DNA from: DASPKO01 sp035628055
Lineage (GTDB): Bacteria > Planctomycetota > Phycisphaerae > Phycisphaerales > UBA1924
DNA: 17,022 bases
NCBI GenBank assembly: GCA_035628055.1
Contig: DASPKO010000190.1
Location: forward strand, 1-17,022
Reading direction: 5' to 3'
A program made the translations under genes and the position numbers. The notes beneath the pieces were generated by a model that saw only the letters and a list, made by a program, of their open reading frames with translations, was not told where the DNA came from and made no database searches. Below are positions 7,395 to 13,915 of the stretch, in pieces; the stretch's first letter is position 1, and each line of letters starts with the position of its first letter.

Positions 7395-7970
7395 TCAGGC
7401 GGGGGCCACCGTCACCGTGTTGTCGCCGTTGGCGCGTGTGACCCGCACCCGGCTCCGCGTCGGCAGGACCTCGCCCTCCGAGACGGCCCCGAAGATCCGG
7501 TCCCGGTCGTTCACCACCACCCGAACCTGCCCCTGGCCCTTGCCCGCCGGCGGGACCGTCACGTAGACCACGCCCTCGGCGCCGACGGCCCGGTCCACCC
7601 CGATGTTCCCCGACGACTGCAGGTCGTACAGCCCCTTGAGCGCCAGGCCCATGACGTACACCATCCCCACTCCTCCGGCCACTCCGAGGAGAACCGGCGT
7701 CACCCACGACCCCGGCAGCGAGCGTGCCGCGGCGAAGCCCGTCCACCCGAACCCCATCAGGAACGCGGACACCCCCTGCACCGACAGCACCTGGAAGGCC
7801 TGCGTGCTGTCGGAATGAAGGTCCAGCCCGTCGGTGTCGACGCCCAGGTCGAGGTCGAGGTCCGCGGCTCCCCCCACCAGCATCATCAGCAACCGGATGA
7901 GGAAGACCGACGTGCCGATCAGCGCCGGCAGCGTGAACCAAGCCATGCCATCGTCGAATAGGAACGACAT
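7395..7970 (-). CDS. NfeD/YuaF-like membrane partner of flotillin
   Basis: A 191-residue membrane protein with predicted helices at about residues 10-34, 62-82 and 90-112. Between the first two lies an acidic Asp/Leu-rich loop (37-54), and the C-terminus is a soluble beta-rich domain (128-190, ending VRVTRANGDNTVTVAPA), consistent with the OB-fold of NfeD-family proteins. In Bacillus the equivalent YuaF is encoded next to the flotillin YuaG and helps with its organisation; position and topology here suggest the same role. ATG 7970 has a GAGAGGG site about 7 bases upstream; the frame extends farther but has no conserved content. It is the first gene of the minus-strand run, with 91 bp to the flotillin gene. 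The family call rests on topology and context more than on sequence motifs. Confidence 0.75.
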   Translation of the reverse strand: MSFLFDDGMAWFTLPALIGTSVFLIRLLMMLVGGAADLDLDLGVDTDGLDLHSDSTQAFQVLSVQGVSAFLMGFGWTGFAAARSLPGSWVTPVLLGVAGGVGMVYVMGLALKGLYDLQSSGNIGVDRAVGAEGVVYVTVPPAGKGQGQVRVVVNDRDRIFGAVSEGEVLPTRSRVRVTRANGDNTVTVAPA

Positions 7971-8046
7971 CTGTGGCCCTCTCCGGCCCGGCCGGACTAT
8001 GCCGCGCCGCTGCCGACAGCCTACCAGAACCAGTCCACGGGGCCAT

Positions 8047-8123
8047 CCCCCGGAACCCGGCGACGAACCGGGGGCGGGTGGCGCCGCATGCTTCGGAGGG
8101 CCCAGGCGCCGGTTTCGGAACCG
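8047..8123. other. Two inverted repeats downstream of the aldo/keto reductase gene
   Basis: The 209-bp space between the reductase stop and the NfeD-like gene holds CCCCCGG-N14-CCGGGGG (8047-8074) and CGGTT-TCGG-AACCG (8110-8123). Either could end the upstream minus-strand operon or sit in the leader region of the downstream one. There is no U-tract. No gene is visible in the space. Confidence 0.25.
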
Positions 8124-8179
8124 AGCCTGTCGCTTGCCCGCCCGCCGCGGCGAATCCCTCGCCCCGCGACGAGCCGGCG

Positions 8180-8998
8180 TCACTCCCGTGCCACGTCGCC
8201 CATCACGCGCCGCCCCGCCTCCACATTTTCCGCCAGGTGCTCGGGATTGGTCGTTCCCAGGACCACGCAGCTCACGCCGGCCTGCCCGAGGGTCAGGCGC
8301 AGCGCGGCCTCGATCTGTTCCGGGCGCGCCGCGTGCCCGCCCCCCAGCGCCTTCTTGACCAGCACCCCGACGCCGCGCCGACCGGCCGCCTCGAGCGCCG
8401 CCTCGGCCTCACGCTCGCCCGGGTTGTAGGTGAGCATCACCACGTCGCACGCCCCCGACTCGACGGCGGCGAGCGCGCCCGCCGCCGTCTTGGCCGAGAT
8501 GCCCACCGCGCGGACGAGTCCGCGCCCCTTGGCGGCCGCGAGGGCGGCGAGCCCGGGGCCGCGCACCAGCCCCGGCTCATCGGCGCCGTCGGAATGCAGG
8601 AGCACGACGTCGATCCAGCGTGTCCGCAGCCGCGCCAGCGACCGCTCGACGCTCGCCGCGACGGCGGCGCCCGTGAAGTCGAAGCGCGAGCGCGCGCCGT
8701 CGAACTCCTCGCCCGCCTTCGTGCACAGCACCCATTCCTCCCGTGCCGGCACGCCCGCGGTCCCCAGCAGGGCGCCCAGCCGCTCCTCTGCCGTGCCATA
8801 GGCGGGCGCGGTGTCGAGCAGGTTGATCCCGAGGCGCGCCGCGCTGCGCAGGAGTTCCCGCGCGGCCTCGTCGTCCGGGAGCGCGTACCCGCCCCCGCCC
8901 GGATACTTCACTCCCTGGTTGCGCCCCAGCTTGACGGTCCCCAGCCCGAGCCGGGCGACGGTCAGCCCCGTCCGAGTTCCCAGGGGTACGCGGTCCAT
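8180..8998 (-). CDS. Aldo/keto reductase family oxidoreductase
   Basis: A 272-residue NADPH-type oxidoreductase of the TIM-barrel aldo/keto reductase superfamily. The catalytic tetrad is visible: Asp62 and Tyr67 in LDTAPAYG, Lys94 in CTKAG and His135 in VLLHSDG. GISAKT, LTYNPGE-like and the VVLGTTNPEHLAEN cofactor-binding end are also in place. The physiological substrate cannot be predicted. ATG 8998 is chosen because GGAG lies about 7 bases upstream and the start falls two bases after the stop of the preceding oxidoreductase gene, implying coupling; a GTG at 9028 would add ten unconserved residues. It is slightly shorter than the common 300-330 residue members, like other bacterial one-domain members of this type. 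It is the last gene of a three-gene minus-strand run. Confidence 0.9.
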   Translation of the reverse strand: MDRVPLGTRTGLTVARLGLGTVKLGRNQGVKYPGGGGYALPDDEAARELLRSAARLGINLLDTAPAYGTAEERLGALLGTAGVPAREEWVLCTKAGEEFDGARSRFDFTGAAVAASVERSLARLRTRWIDVVLLHSDGADEPGLVRGPGLAALAAAKGRGLVRAVGISAKTAAGALAAVESGACDVVMLTYNPGEREAEAALEAAGRRGVGVLVKKALGGGHAARPEQIEAALRLTLGQAGVSCVVLGTTNPEHLAENVEAGRRVMGDVARE

Positions 8999-9000
8999 CG

Positions 9001-10299
9001 TCACTCCGGAGTGTCCGGCGCGTCCCACGGCAGCGCCGCGATGCTCGGCCTCGGCCAGGAGTCAAGCCTCGCACGATCCGCCACCGCTAGGGGTGCCGCC
9101 TCCCTTCCGCCCCGCGCATCCCGCACATATTGAAGGATCCGCTCCCCGACCAGGGGCGCGAAGGCCAGCTTGGTTGGCCAGGCCGCCAGCACGCCCGCCG
9201 CGACCTCGAGCACCGCCGGTCCGTCCGGCCGCGCGCCCGTGCCCGTGGCCGCCTCGGCCCGGTCGAGGCGCCGGGTGCGAAAGTCCACGTCCCGGGGCAG
9301 TGTCATCCAGGGCAGGCAGTCCCGCAGCGCCGCGCGGGCCGCTTCCACCTGCTCGCCCACTCCGCGCCCCACCCCCTCTTCCGCCAGCGCCCCGCCCAGG
9401 TACCAGACCATGCGGCCGGCCGCGTCGCGCCGCGACGTGACTGTCAGCCGGGGCATGGAGCCCGGGCCGACGCAGTGGCCGAAGAGCTCCGGAAGCCCCG
9501 CCGAGGACGCCACCACCATGTGGAGCGGGCGGCGCTGCATGCGGGCCCGGGCATCCCTGCCGAACAGCGCGAGGAGACCCTCGTTCCCGGTTCCCGCCGT
9601 CAGCGCTATCACCCCCGCCTCGAGCTCGAGCTCGCGGCCCGGCGCCGCGCGCGCGGTGCCCGCCTCGCTGGTGCGCCCGCCCCCGGAGACCCACACCCGC
9701 GCCGCGCGCCCGCCCTCCGCGGCCCGGAGCTCCCGCACTTCTGCGCGCACGATCACCCCGCCCCCCTCCGTCACCCGGCGTGCCAGCGCGGCCAACACCC
9801 CCGCCGGATCGAGCACGCACTCGTCCGCCTCGTACACGTCGATCCCGGCCAGCCCGCGCGGCGCCCCGCGGAAGACCTCCGGCCACCGTTCCGCCGGCAC
9901 GCGCGCGGCCCGGGCGCGCAGCGCGCGCGAGGCGGCCGCCCCCGCCAGCCGCGTCACCAGCCCCGGGGTGGCCCACAGAAGTTGACGCTCGCTCAGCACC
10001 GCGATCCCCGAGAGATCGACCGGGCCCTCGCCGCGCAGGCACGCCCGCCACACGGCCGGCATCCCCGCCAGAGCCCGCGAGGCGCCGATGCTGTCAGGGC
10101 CCAGGGCGTACTTCACCCCGCCGTGGATGATGCCCTGCGAGGCGATGCTCTGGCCGGCGCCCAGCGCGCTGCGCTCGACCACGATCACCGAGTGACCGGC
10201 CCGCGCCGCCGCCGCCGCCGACCACAGACCCGCGACGCCACCCCCGACCACGACCAGGTCGGCCCGCACCAGCGGCATGCTCTCACCAGCCCCGTTCAT
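9001..10299 (-). CDS. FAD-dependent oxidoreductase (DAO family)
   Basis: A 432-residue flavoprotein of the D-amino-acid oxidase/glycerol-3-phosphate dehydrogenase superfamily. The N-terminal FAD fold is clear: VVVGGGVAGLWSA (17-29) with Glu42 ending the second strand (VIVVER). GAGQSIASQGIIHGGVKYA follows, the usual flavin-contact stretch. The C-terminal WPTKLAFAPLVGERILQYV closes the domain. The substrate is unknown; related proteins oxidise hydroxy acids or amino acids. The start at ATG 10299 has no Shine-Dalgarno site; ATG 10278 (eight codons in) has GGTGAG just upstream and is a real alternative. A TAGTCT hexamer nine bases before 10299 partly consists of the preceding stop codon, so I do not count it as a promoter. 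It sits 12 bp after the zinc-ribbon gene and 2 bp before the aldo/keto reductase. Confidence 0.88.
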   Translation of the reverse strand: MNGAGESMPLVRADLVVVGGGVAGLWSAAAAARAGHSVIVVERSALGAGQSIASQGIIHGGVKYALGPDSIGASRALAGMPAVWRACLRGEGPVDLSGIAVLSERQLLWATPGLVTRLAGAAASRALRARAARVPAERWPEVFRGAPRGLAGIDVYEADECVLDPAGVLAALARRVTEGGGVIVRAEVRELRAAEGGRAARVWVSGGGRTSEAGTARAAPGRELELEAGVIALTAGTGNEGLLALFGRDARARMQRRPLHMVVASSAGLPELFGHCVGPGSMPRLTVTSRRDAAGRMVWYLGGALAEEGVGRGVGEQVEAARAALRDCLPWMTLPRDVDFRTRRLDRAEAATGTGARPDGPAVLEVAAGVLAAWPTKLAFAPLVGERILQYVRDARGGREAAPLAVADRARLDSWPRPSIAALPWDAPDTPE

Positions 10300-10311
10300 C
10301 GCCGGCGCAGA

Positions 10312-10983
10312 CTAGCAGCCGGGCGGGCTCGTGATGTCCGCCCGCATGGCCGGCGCCCCAGACCACGCGCCGCGCTCCTGCCCGCACTCCGGGCACGCCG
10401 CCTGCCACGCCTCCAGCCGGTAGCCGCACGCCGCGCACCGGCCGCGCCCGGCGCGCAGTCGCCCCCGGACCGCCTTGCCCGTGGCGAGGAGCGCCAGGCC
10501 CGTGAGCGCGAACGCGGCCCAGTTGCCCAGGAGCGGCCCGACGTGCACGCGCGCCGGAATCCCCACGCCCCGCCCGAGCCAGACGAAGTCGCGGTACCCG
10601 GCCTGCTGGACCCCACCCATCCAGAACGACCCGCTCAGGAACCGGAAGGGAATCCCGGCCGCGTAGGTCGAGACCTGGTGCTCACCGGGCCCCGGGACGC
10701 GCGCCCAGCGCGGCACGACGATGACCTCGAAGCGGTCGATCACGCCGCCGCCTCCCTCCGGCAGCACCGGCGGGCGCACCGGCGACAGCACCACCATCGA
10801 GTAGCCGAGAACATCGCACCGGGTCGCGGAATACTGGCCGGTCGTCCCGGCGAGCCACCCCTGGCCAAAGAACGTGGTCGGCACCACGCCGCGCCGCTGC
10901 TGCATCGCAAACGTCGCGGCCGCCACCGCCACGCACGCCAGCAGGGATGTCACCGCGACGGCGACGATGGTCAGGGGCCGCAC
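10312..10983 (-). CDS. Membrane protein with C-terminal CPECG zinc ribbon
   Basis: A 223-residue protein of unknown function. It begins with a membrane helix (about 4-26), followed by an extracytoplasmic region of about 120 residues containing aromatic/glycine-rich segments (FRFLSGSFWMGG, DFVWLGRG). A second helix (about 150-170) brings it back to a cytoplasmic four-cysteine ribbon with Cys183, Cys186, Cys197 and Cys200 (CAACGYRLEAW...CPECG). This is the same two-helix plus ribbon plan as the genes at 2714 and 3154, but with a much larger loop. The only possible start at the 5' end is GTG 10983, directly after an in-frame TAA, with no Shine-Dalgarno site but a TACCAT hexamer six bases upstream. 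The gene is followed closely by the FAD oxidoreductase. I infer a sensor or membrane-associated role only from architecture. Confidence 0.75.
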   Translation of the reverse strand: MRPLTIVAVAVTSLLACVAVAAATFAMQQRRGVVPTTFFGQGWLAGTTGQYSATRCDVLGYSMVVLSPVRPPVLPEGGGGVIDRFEVIVVPRWARVPGPGEHQVSTYAAGIPFRFLSGSFWMGGVQQAGYRDFVWLGRGVGIPARVHVGPLLGNWAAFALTGLALLATGKAVRGRLRAGRGRCAACGYRLEAWQAACPECGQERGAWSGAPAMRADITSPPGC

Positions 10984-10989
10984 TTAAAA

Positions 10990-10995
10990 ATGGTA
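10990..10995 (-). promoter_or_regulatory. Candidate -10 hexamer for a leaderless zinc-ribbon gene
   Basis: On the minus strand TACCAT fits TAnnnT and ends six bases before the GTG start at 10983, inside a short AT-rich patch in otherwise very GC-rich DNA. No Shine-Dalgarno sequence is present. A transcript from here would start at or beside the start codon. No clear -35 box; that position is occupied by the 16-bp tandem repeat. Confidence 0.35.
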
Positions 10996-10999
10996 CGGG

Positions 11000-11063
11000 C
11001 GTCCAGGTGCCCAGGCGTCGAGGTGCCCAGGCGCCGAGGTGCCCAGGCGCCGAGGTGCCGGGC
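11000..11063. repeat. Tandem 16-bp repeat, about 4 copies
   Basis: Three near-identical units, CGTCCAGGTGCCCAGG, CGTCGAGGTGCCCAGG and CGCCGAGGTGCCCAGG, are followed by a degenerate fourth (CGCCGAGGTGCCGGGC). The unit length is not a multiple of three, and the array lies between genes, directly upstream of the candidate -10 at 10990-10995. It could be a set of regulator-binding sites or an unstable minisatellite. Too regular and spacer-less to be CRISPR. Confidence 0.85.
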
Positions 11064-11111
11064 CCGAAGACCAGGGGGTGCACAGTGAGAGCCGCGCCCC
11101 GTCGCGCGTCC

Positions 11112-11657
11112 TCACTTGCCCTGGCGCTGCGCCTGCCCGCCCGCCACGGAACGAATCCGCACGTCGTCGACGATGTAGAAGCAGCCGGGGTCCAGCTCCC
11201 GGGCCCGCGCCAGCAAGCGCGACACCCGCCGGCGGCGCGTCTCGATGAAGAGCATGCCCACGGGCCCGTCCTTGCCCCGCCCGTCGAACTCGGTGACGCC
11301 ATACCCGTCCTCGCGCAGGTGCCGGGCCAGCTCCATCCCCCGGCGGGTGAAGACCCGGACGACCTGCTCGCCGTGGGCGATCCGGCGCTCGATGGTGATC
11401 CCCACGAAGTTGCCGCTGGCAAATCCAAGCGCGTACGCGACCGCGTAGTACCAGTGCTGCGGATCGACCATGCGGATGACCTGGGAGACCACCAGCACCC
11501 AGAGCAGCACCTCGAAGAATCCCAGCACCCAGGCGACGCCCCGGCGGCCATTGATGACCGCGACGGTGCGCAGGGTCCCCAGGCTCACGTCGCAGATCCG
11601 CGCCAGGAAGATGAACAGGCATGCGAGCACCACGTTCGATGGCAGCAGCATCACCAC
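11112..11657 (-). CDS. UPF0316/DUF2179-type membrane protein
   Basis: A 181-residue protein with three predicted membrane helices (about 6-22, 40-62, 70-90) followed by a soluble alpha/beta domain of the DUF2179 type. The motif order RICDVSLGTLRTVAVINGRR, GFFEVLLWVLVVSQV, YALGFASGNFVG and then GMELARHLREDGYGVTEFDGRGKDGPVGMLFI agrees with the UPF0316 family, of which the function is not established. It stands alone between accC and the zinc-ribbon operon. GTG 11657 has AGGGGA about five bases upstream and is preferred; GTG 11654 and ATG 11651 follow immediately in the same frame. The last 15 residues are Gln/Gly/Arg-rich and unlikely to be structured. I am fairly sure of the family and cannot assign a role. 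Confidence 0.85.
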   Translation of the reverse strand: MVMLLPSNVVLACLFIFLARICDVSLGTLRTVAVINGRRGVAWVLGFFEVLLWVLVVSQVIRMVDPQHWYYAVAYALGFASGNFVGITIERRIAHGEQVVRVFTRRGMELARHLREDGYGVTEFDGRGKDGPVGMLFIETRRRRVSRLLARARELDPGCFYIVDDVRIRSVAGGQAQRQGK

Positions 11658-11684
11658 GGCGTCCCCTGGGGTGAATCGGGGGCA

Positions 11685-11690
11685 ACCATA
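11685..11690 (-). promoter_or_regulatory. Candidate -10 hexamer for the UPF0316 gene
   Basis: TATGGT on the minus strand fits TAnnnT and would give a leader of about 20 bases that includes the AGGGGA ribosome site before GTG 11657. No recognisable -35 box, so this is a weak call. Confidence 0.22.
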
Positions 11691-11939
11691 GGGAGAGCGG
11701 GCTCATGCCGGGCACTAGGAGAGGGGCAAGCCGGGCGCCCCGACCGCGCACGGATCGCGCCTTCCGCTCTCGCATGCCCACGGCGGATATCGGCCGGTCC
11801 GCGCCAGTGCGGGATCCCCGGGGAGGGACCGCTCGCTGGCGCTTGCGGCTCGTGCGCCGGCGGCTGGGGCGCTCGGGGTGCGCGGCACGCGGGGCGCCCC
11901 CGGGCCCAGCACGCCCGCCGGTCGCCGTCGCGCGTGCTC

Positions 11940-11954
11940 AGTGCCGACGGCACC
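11940..11954 (-). terminator. Hairpin immediately after accC
   Basis: Five bases past the accC stop, the minus-strand RNA can form a six-pair stem (GGUGCC/GGCACU, one G-U pair) with a GUC loop. The position suits a terminator for the pepP-accB-accC operon. No U-tract follows, so rho-independent action is uncertain. Confidence 0.3.
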
Positions 11955-11959
11955 GAGGC

Positions 11960-13300
11960 CTACTTCAGCAGCCGCTCCAGGAAGTGGATGTCCACCCCGC
12001 CCGCCCGGAAGCTCGAGTTCTGCATCAGGCGCAGGTGCAGCGGCACCGTGGTCTTGATCGGCTCCACTCGGAACTCGCGCAGCGCCCGCGCGGCCCGCGC
12101 AATGGCCCGCTCCCGGTCGTCGGCGTGCACGATCAACTTGCCGATCATCGAGTCGTAGTTGGGAGGCACCATGTACCCCGTCACCGCGTGGGTGTCCAGC
12201 CGCACCCCGGGGCCTCCGGGCGGCTCGAAGCGCGTGAGCGTCCCCGGGCTGGGGCGGAAGTTGTGCTCGGGGTCCTCGGCGTTGATCCGGCACTCGATCG
12301 CGTGCCCGCGCACGTGCACGTCGCGCTGGCGGAGCGAGAGCGGCTCGCCCGCGGCGACCTTGATCATCTCGCGCACGATGTCCACCCCGGTGATCATCTC
12401 CGTCACCGGGTGCTCCACCTGCACCCGCGTGTTCACCTCGAGCATGTAGAAGTTCTGTTTCTCGTCCATGAGAAACTCGACCGTGGCGGCCCCCGCGTAC
12501 TCCGCCTCGCGGATCAGCCGCGCCGCGGCGGCGCACACCTGGTCGCGCCGGCGGTGATCCAGCCCGGGGGCCGGCGCCTCCTCGATGAGCTTCTGGTGCC
12601 GGCGCTGCACCGAGCAGTCGCGCTCGAAGAGGTGCACCGCGTGCCCGTGCTTGTCCCCCAGCACCTGCACCTCGATGTGCCGGGCCGCTTCCAGATACTT
12701 CTCGATGAAGACCGCCCCGTTGCCGAAGGCCGCCTGGGCCTCCTGAGCCGCGGCCTTGAGGCCCGAGCGCAGGGCCGCCTCGTTGTGGCAGACGCGCATG
12801 CCCCGCCCGCCCCCGCCCGCCGAGGCCTTGATGATCACCGGGTAGCCGATCTTGGCGGCGACCGCGACCGCCTCCTCCTCGTCCTCGATCGCACCCTCGG
12901 ACCCCGGGAAGACCGGCACGCGGGCCTCGCGGGCCGCCTGCTTGCAGGCCACCTTGTCCCCGAGCCGCGCCATCGCCTCCGGCGAGGGGCCGATGAACTC
13001 GATCTTGCAATCGCGGCACACCTGCGCAAAGTCGGCCCGCTCGGAGAGGAAGCCGTACCCGGGATGGATCGCGTCCACGTTCCCAATCTCGGCGGCGGAG
13101 ATGATCCGCGCCACGTTCAGGTAGCTCTCCCGGGCCGGGCCCGGGCCAATGCAGATCGCCTGGTCGGCCAGGCGCAAGTACGGCGCCCCCGCGTCGGCGG
13201 TGGAATACACGCAGACCGACTCGATGCCCAGCTCGCGGCAGGCGCGGATGATCCGGAGTGCGATCTCGCCCCGGTTCGCGATGAGGACTCGGGTGAACAT
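11960..13300 (-). CDS. accC: Biotin carboxylase subunit of acetyl-CoA carboxylase
   Basis: AccC carboxylates the biotin on the carrier protein AccB with bicarbonate and ATP, the first half-reaction of malonyl-CoA synthesis for fatty acids. At 446 residues it matches the standard single-domain bacterial subunit. Visible features include the N-terminal LIANRGEIALRI, the ATP-grasp region with Lys159 and the glycine loop GGGGRG (162-167), HIEVQVLGD, ERDCSVQRRHQKLIEE (226-241), and the catalytic/metal strip EVNTRVQVEHPVTE (288-301), which supplies Glu288, Asn290 and Arg292. ATG 13300 lacks an obvious Shine-Dalgarno site. It follows accB by 108 bp, the only gap in this operon, and that gap holds a hairpin. 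The free-standing length excludes pyruvate carboxylase or fused acyl-CoA carboxylase chains. Confidence 0.96.
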   Translation of the reverse strand: MFTRVLIANRGEIALRIIRACRELGIESVCVYSTADAGAPYLRLADQAICIGPGPARESYLNVARIISAAEIGNVDAIHPGYGFLSERADFAQVCRDCKIEFIGPSPEAMARLGDKVACKQAAREARVPVFPGSEGAIEDEEEAVAVAAKIGYPVIIKASAGGGGRGMRVCHNEAALRSGLKAAAQEAQAAFGNGAVFIEKYLEAARHIEVQVLGDKHGHAVHLFERDCSVQRRHQKLIEEAPAPGLDHRRRDQVCAAAARLIREAEYAGAATVEFLMDEKQNFYMLEVNTRVQVEHPVTEMITGVDIVREMIKVAAGEPLSLRQRDVHVRGHAIECRINAEDPEHNFRPSPGTLTRFEPPGGPGVRLDTHAVTGYMVPPNYDSMIGKLIVHADDRERAIARAARALREFRVEPIKTTVPLHLRLMQNSSFRAGGVDIHFLERLLK

Positions 13301-13368
13301 GAGTGGGAAAAGGACGGAGAGGCCGTCAGAGGGAGAAACGCGGGAGAAGAAGGGGCGCGCCGCTGGCG

Positions 13369-13385
13369 GCCTCCCAGGAGGAGGC
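13369..13385. other. Hairpin in the accB-accC gap
   Basis: GCCTCC-CAGGA-GGAGGC forms a perfect six-pair stem within the 108-bp space between accB and accC. On the minus strand it lies about 25 bases after the accB stop and could act as an attenuating or RNA-stability element that adjusts the AccB:AccC ratio. No U-tract; chance formation in GC-rich DNA is possible. Confidence 0.25.
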
Positions 13386-13408
13386 GGCCGTTTCGTTCTG
13401 TTCCAGAC

Positions 13409-13915
13409 CTATGCCGGCCGCACCAGGAAGAGCTTCTGCCCGTACTCCACCGGCGTGCCGCTCTCGACCAGCACGCGTTCGACCACTCCCGAGCACTCGG
13501 ACTTGATCTCGTTGAACACCTTCATCGCCTCGATCAGGCAGACCGTCGTGTCCGGCCCGATCCGCGAGCCCGCGCTCACGAACGCCGGCGAGTCCGGGTT
13601 GGGCGTCGCGTAAAACGTTCCGACCATCGGCGAGACGATCGCGGTCAGACCGGCCTCAGCCTCGGGCGCCGACCCCGCCGCGGGCGCCCCGTTGGAGCCC
13701 GGAGCGCCCCCCGCGTTGACGCCCGTCCCCCGCGCGGCGCCTGCCTGCGGGGCGGGAGTGGCGGCCGCGCCCGTCCAGGCACCGCCCGTCCCGGCCCCCG
13801 GGGCGAGGCCGCGCTTGATCGTCACGCCCTCCTGCTCGTCGTGCAGGTCCAGCTCCGCCAGGTCGTTCTCGACCATCAGGCGGACGAGTTCCTCGAGCTT
13901 GCGCATGTCGATCAT
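13409..13915 (-). CDS. accB: Biotin carboxyl carrier protein of acetyl-CoA carboxylase
   Basis: AccB carries carboxybiotin between biotin carboxylase and the carboxyltransferase. The protein has 168 residues. The N-terminal part (MIDMRKLEELVRLMVENDLAE-like helix) starts as in other AccB proteins; a flexible Ala/Gly/Pro linker fills about residues 36-88. The biotinyl domain runs from 90 to 168 with the biotinylation motif EAMKVFNE, Lys132 being the attachment site, and the upstream SPMVGTFYATPNPDSPAFV. ATG 13915 is fixed by an ATGA overlap with the aminopeptidase stop. A much longer upstream open frame runs over the aminopeptidase gene and is not coding. Together with accC just downstream it gives the biotin half of acetyl-CoA carboxylase; the carboxyltransferase genes accA and accD are not in the window. 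Confidence 0.96.
   Translation of the reverse strand: MIDMRKLEELVRLMVENDLAELDLHDEQEGVTIKRGLAPGAGTGGAWTGAAATPAPQAGAARGTGVNAGGAPGSNGAPAAGSAPEAEAGLTAIVSPMVGTFYATPNPDSPAFVSAGSRIGPDTTVCLIEAMKVFNEIKSECSGVVERVLVESGTPVEYGQKLFLVRPA

Larger units (their letters stand above)
11658..11959. other. 302-bp intergenic space, no gene seen
   Basis: The space between accC and the UPF0316 gene has no convincing coding sequence; a 100-codon minus-strand frame (11651-11953) is Arg/Pro/Ala-rich with no domain-like content. Next to the accC end is a hairpin (11940-11954), and next to the UPF0316 start a TATGGT hexamer on the minus strand. GGGATCCC and CCCCGGGG palindromes (11811-11823) fall between them without clear meaning. 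Confidence 0.6.

Noticed and set aside
5666..7441. A 591-codon plus-strand frame opposite the flotillin gene
   Set aside because: It mirrors the coiled-coil codons of flotillin, giving a Leu/Gly/Arg/Asp-rich translation without motifs.
10303..10314. TAGTCT as a -10 box nine bases before the FAD oxidoreductase start
   Set aside because: Half of the hexamer is the stop codon of the preceding gene, and the 12-bp intergenic distance favours co-transcription.
11000..11063. Possible CRISPR array
   Set aside because: The 16-bp units are directly adjacent with no spacers and there are only about four copies; no cas gene is present.
9130..11088. A 652-codon plus-strand frame opposite the oxidoreductase and ribbon genes
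   Set aside because: It crosses two real genes and the tandem repeat, with no recognisable protein features.
11651..11953. A 100-codon minus-strand frame upstream of the UPF0316 gene
   Set aside because: It is low-complexity Arg/Pro/Ala without ribosome site or similarity, and it overlaps the UPF0316 start region.
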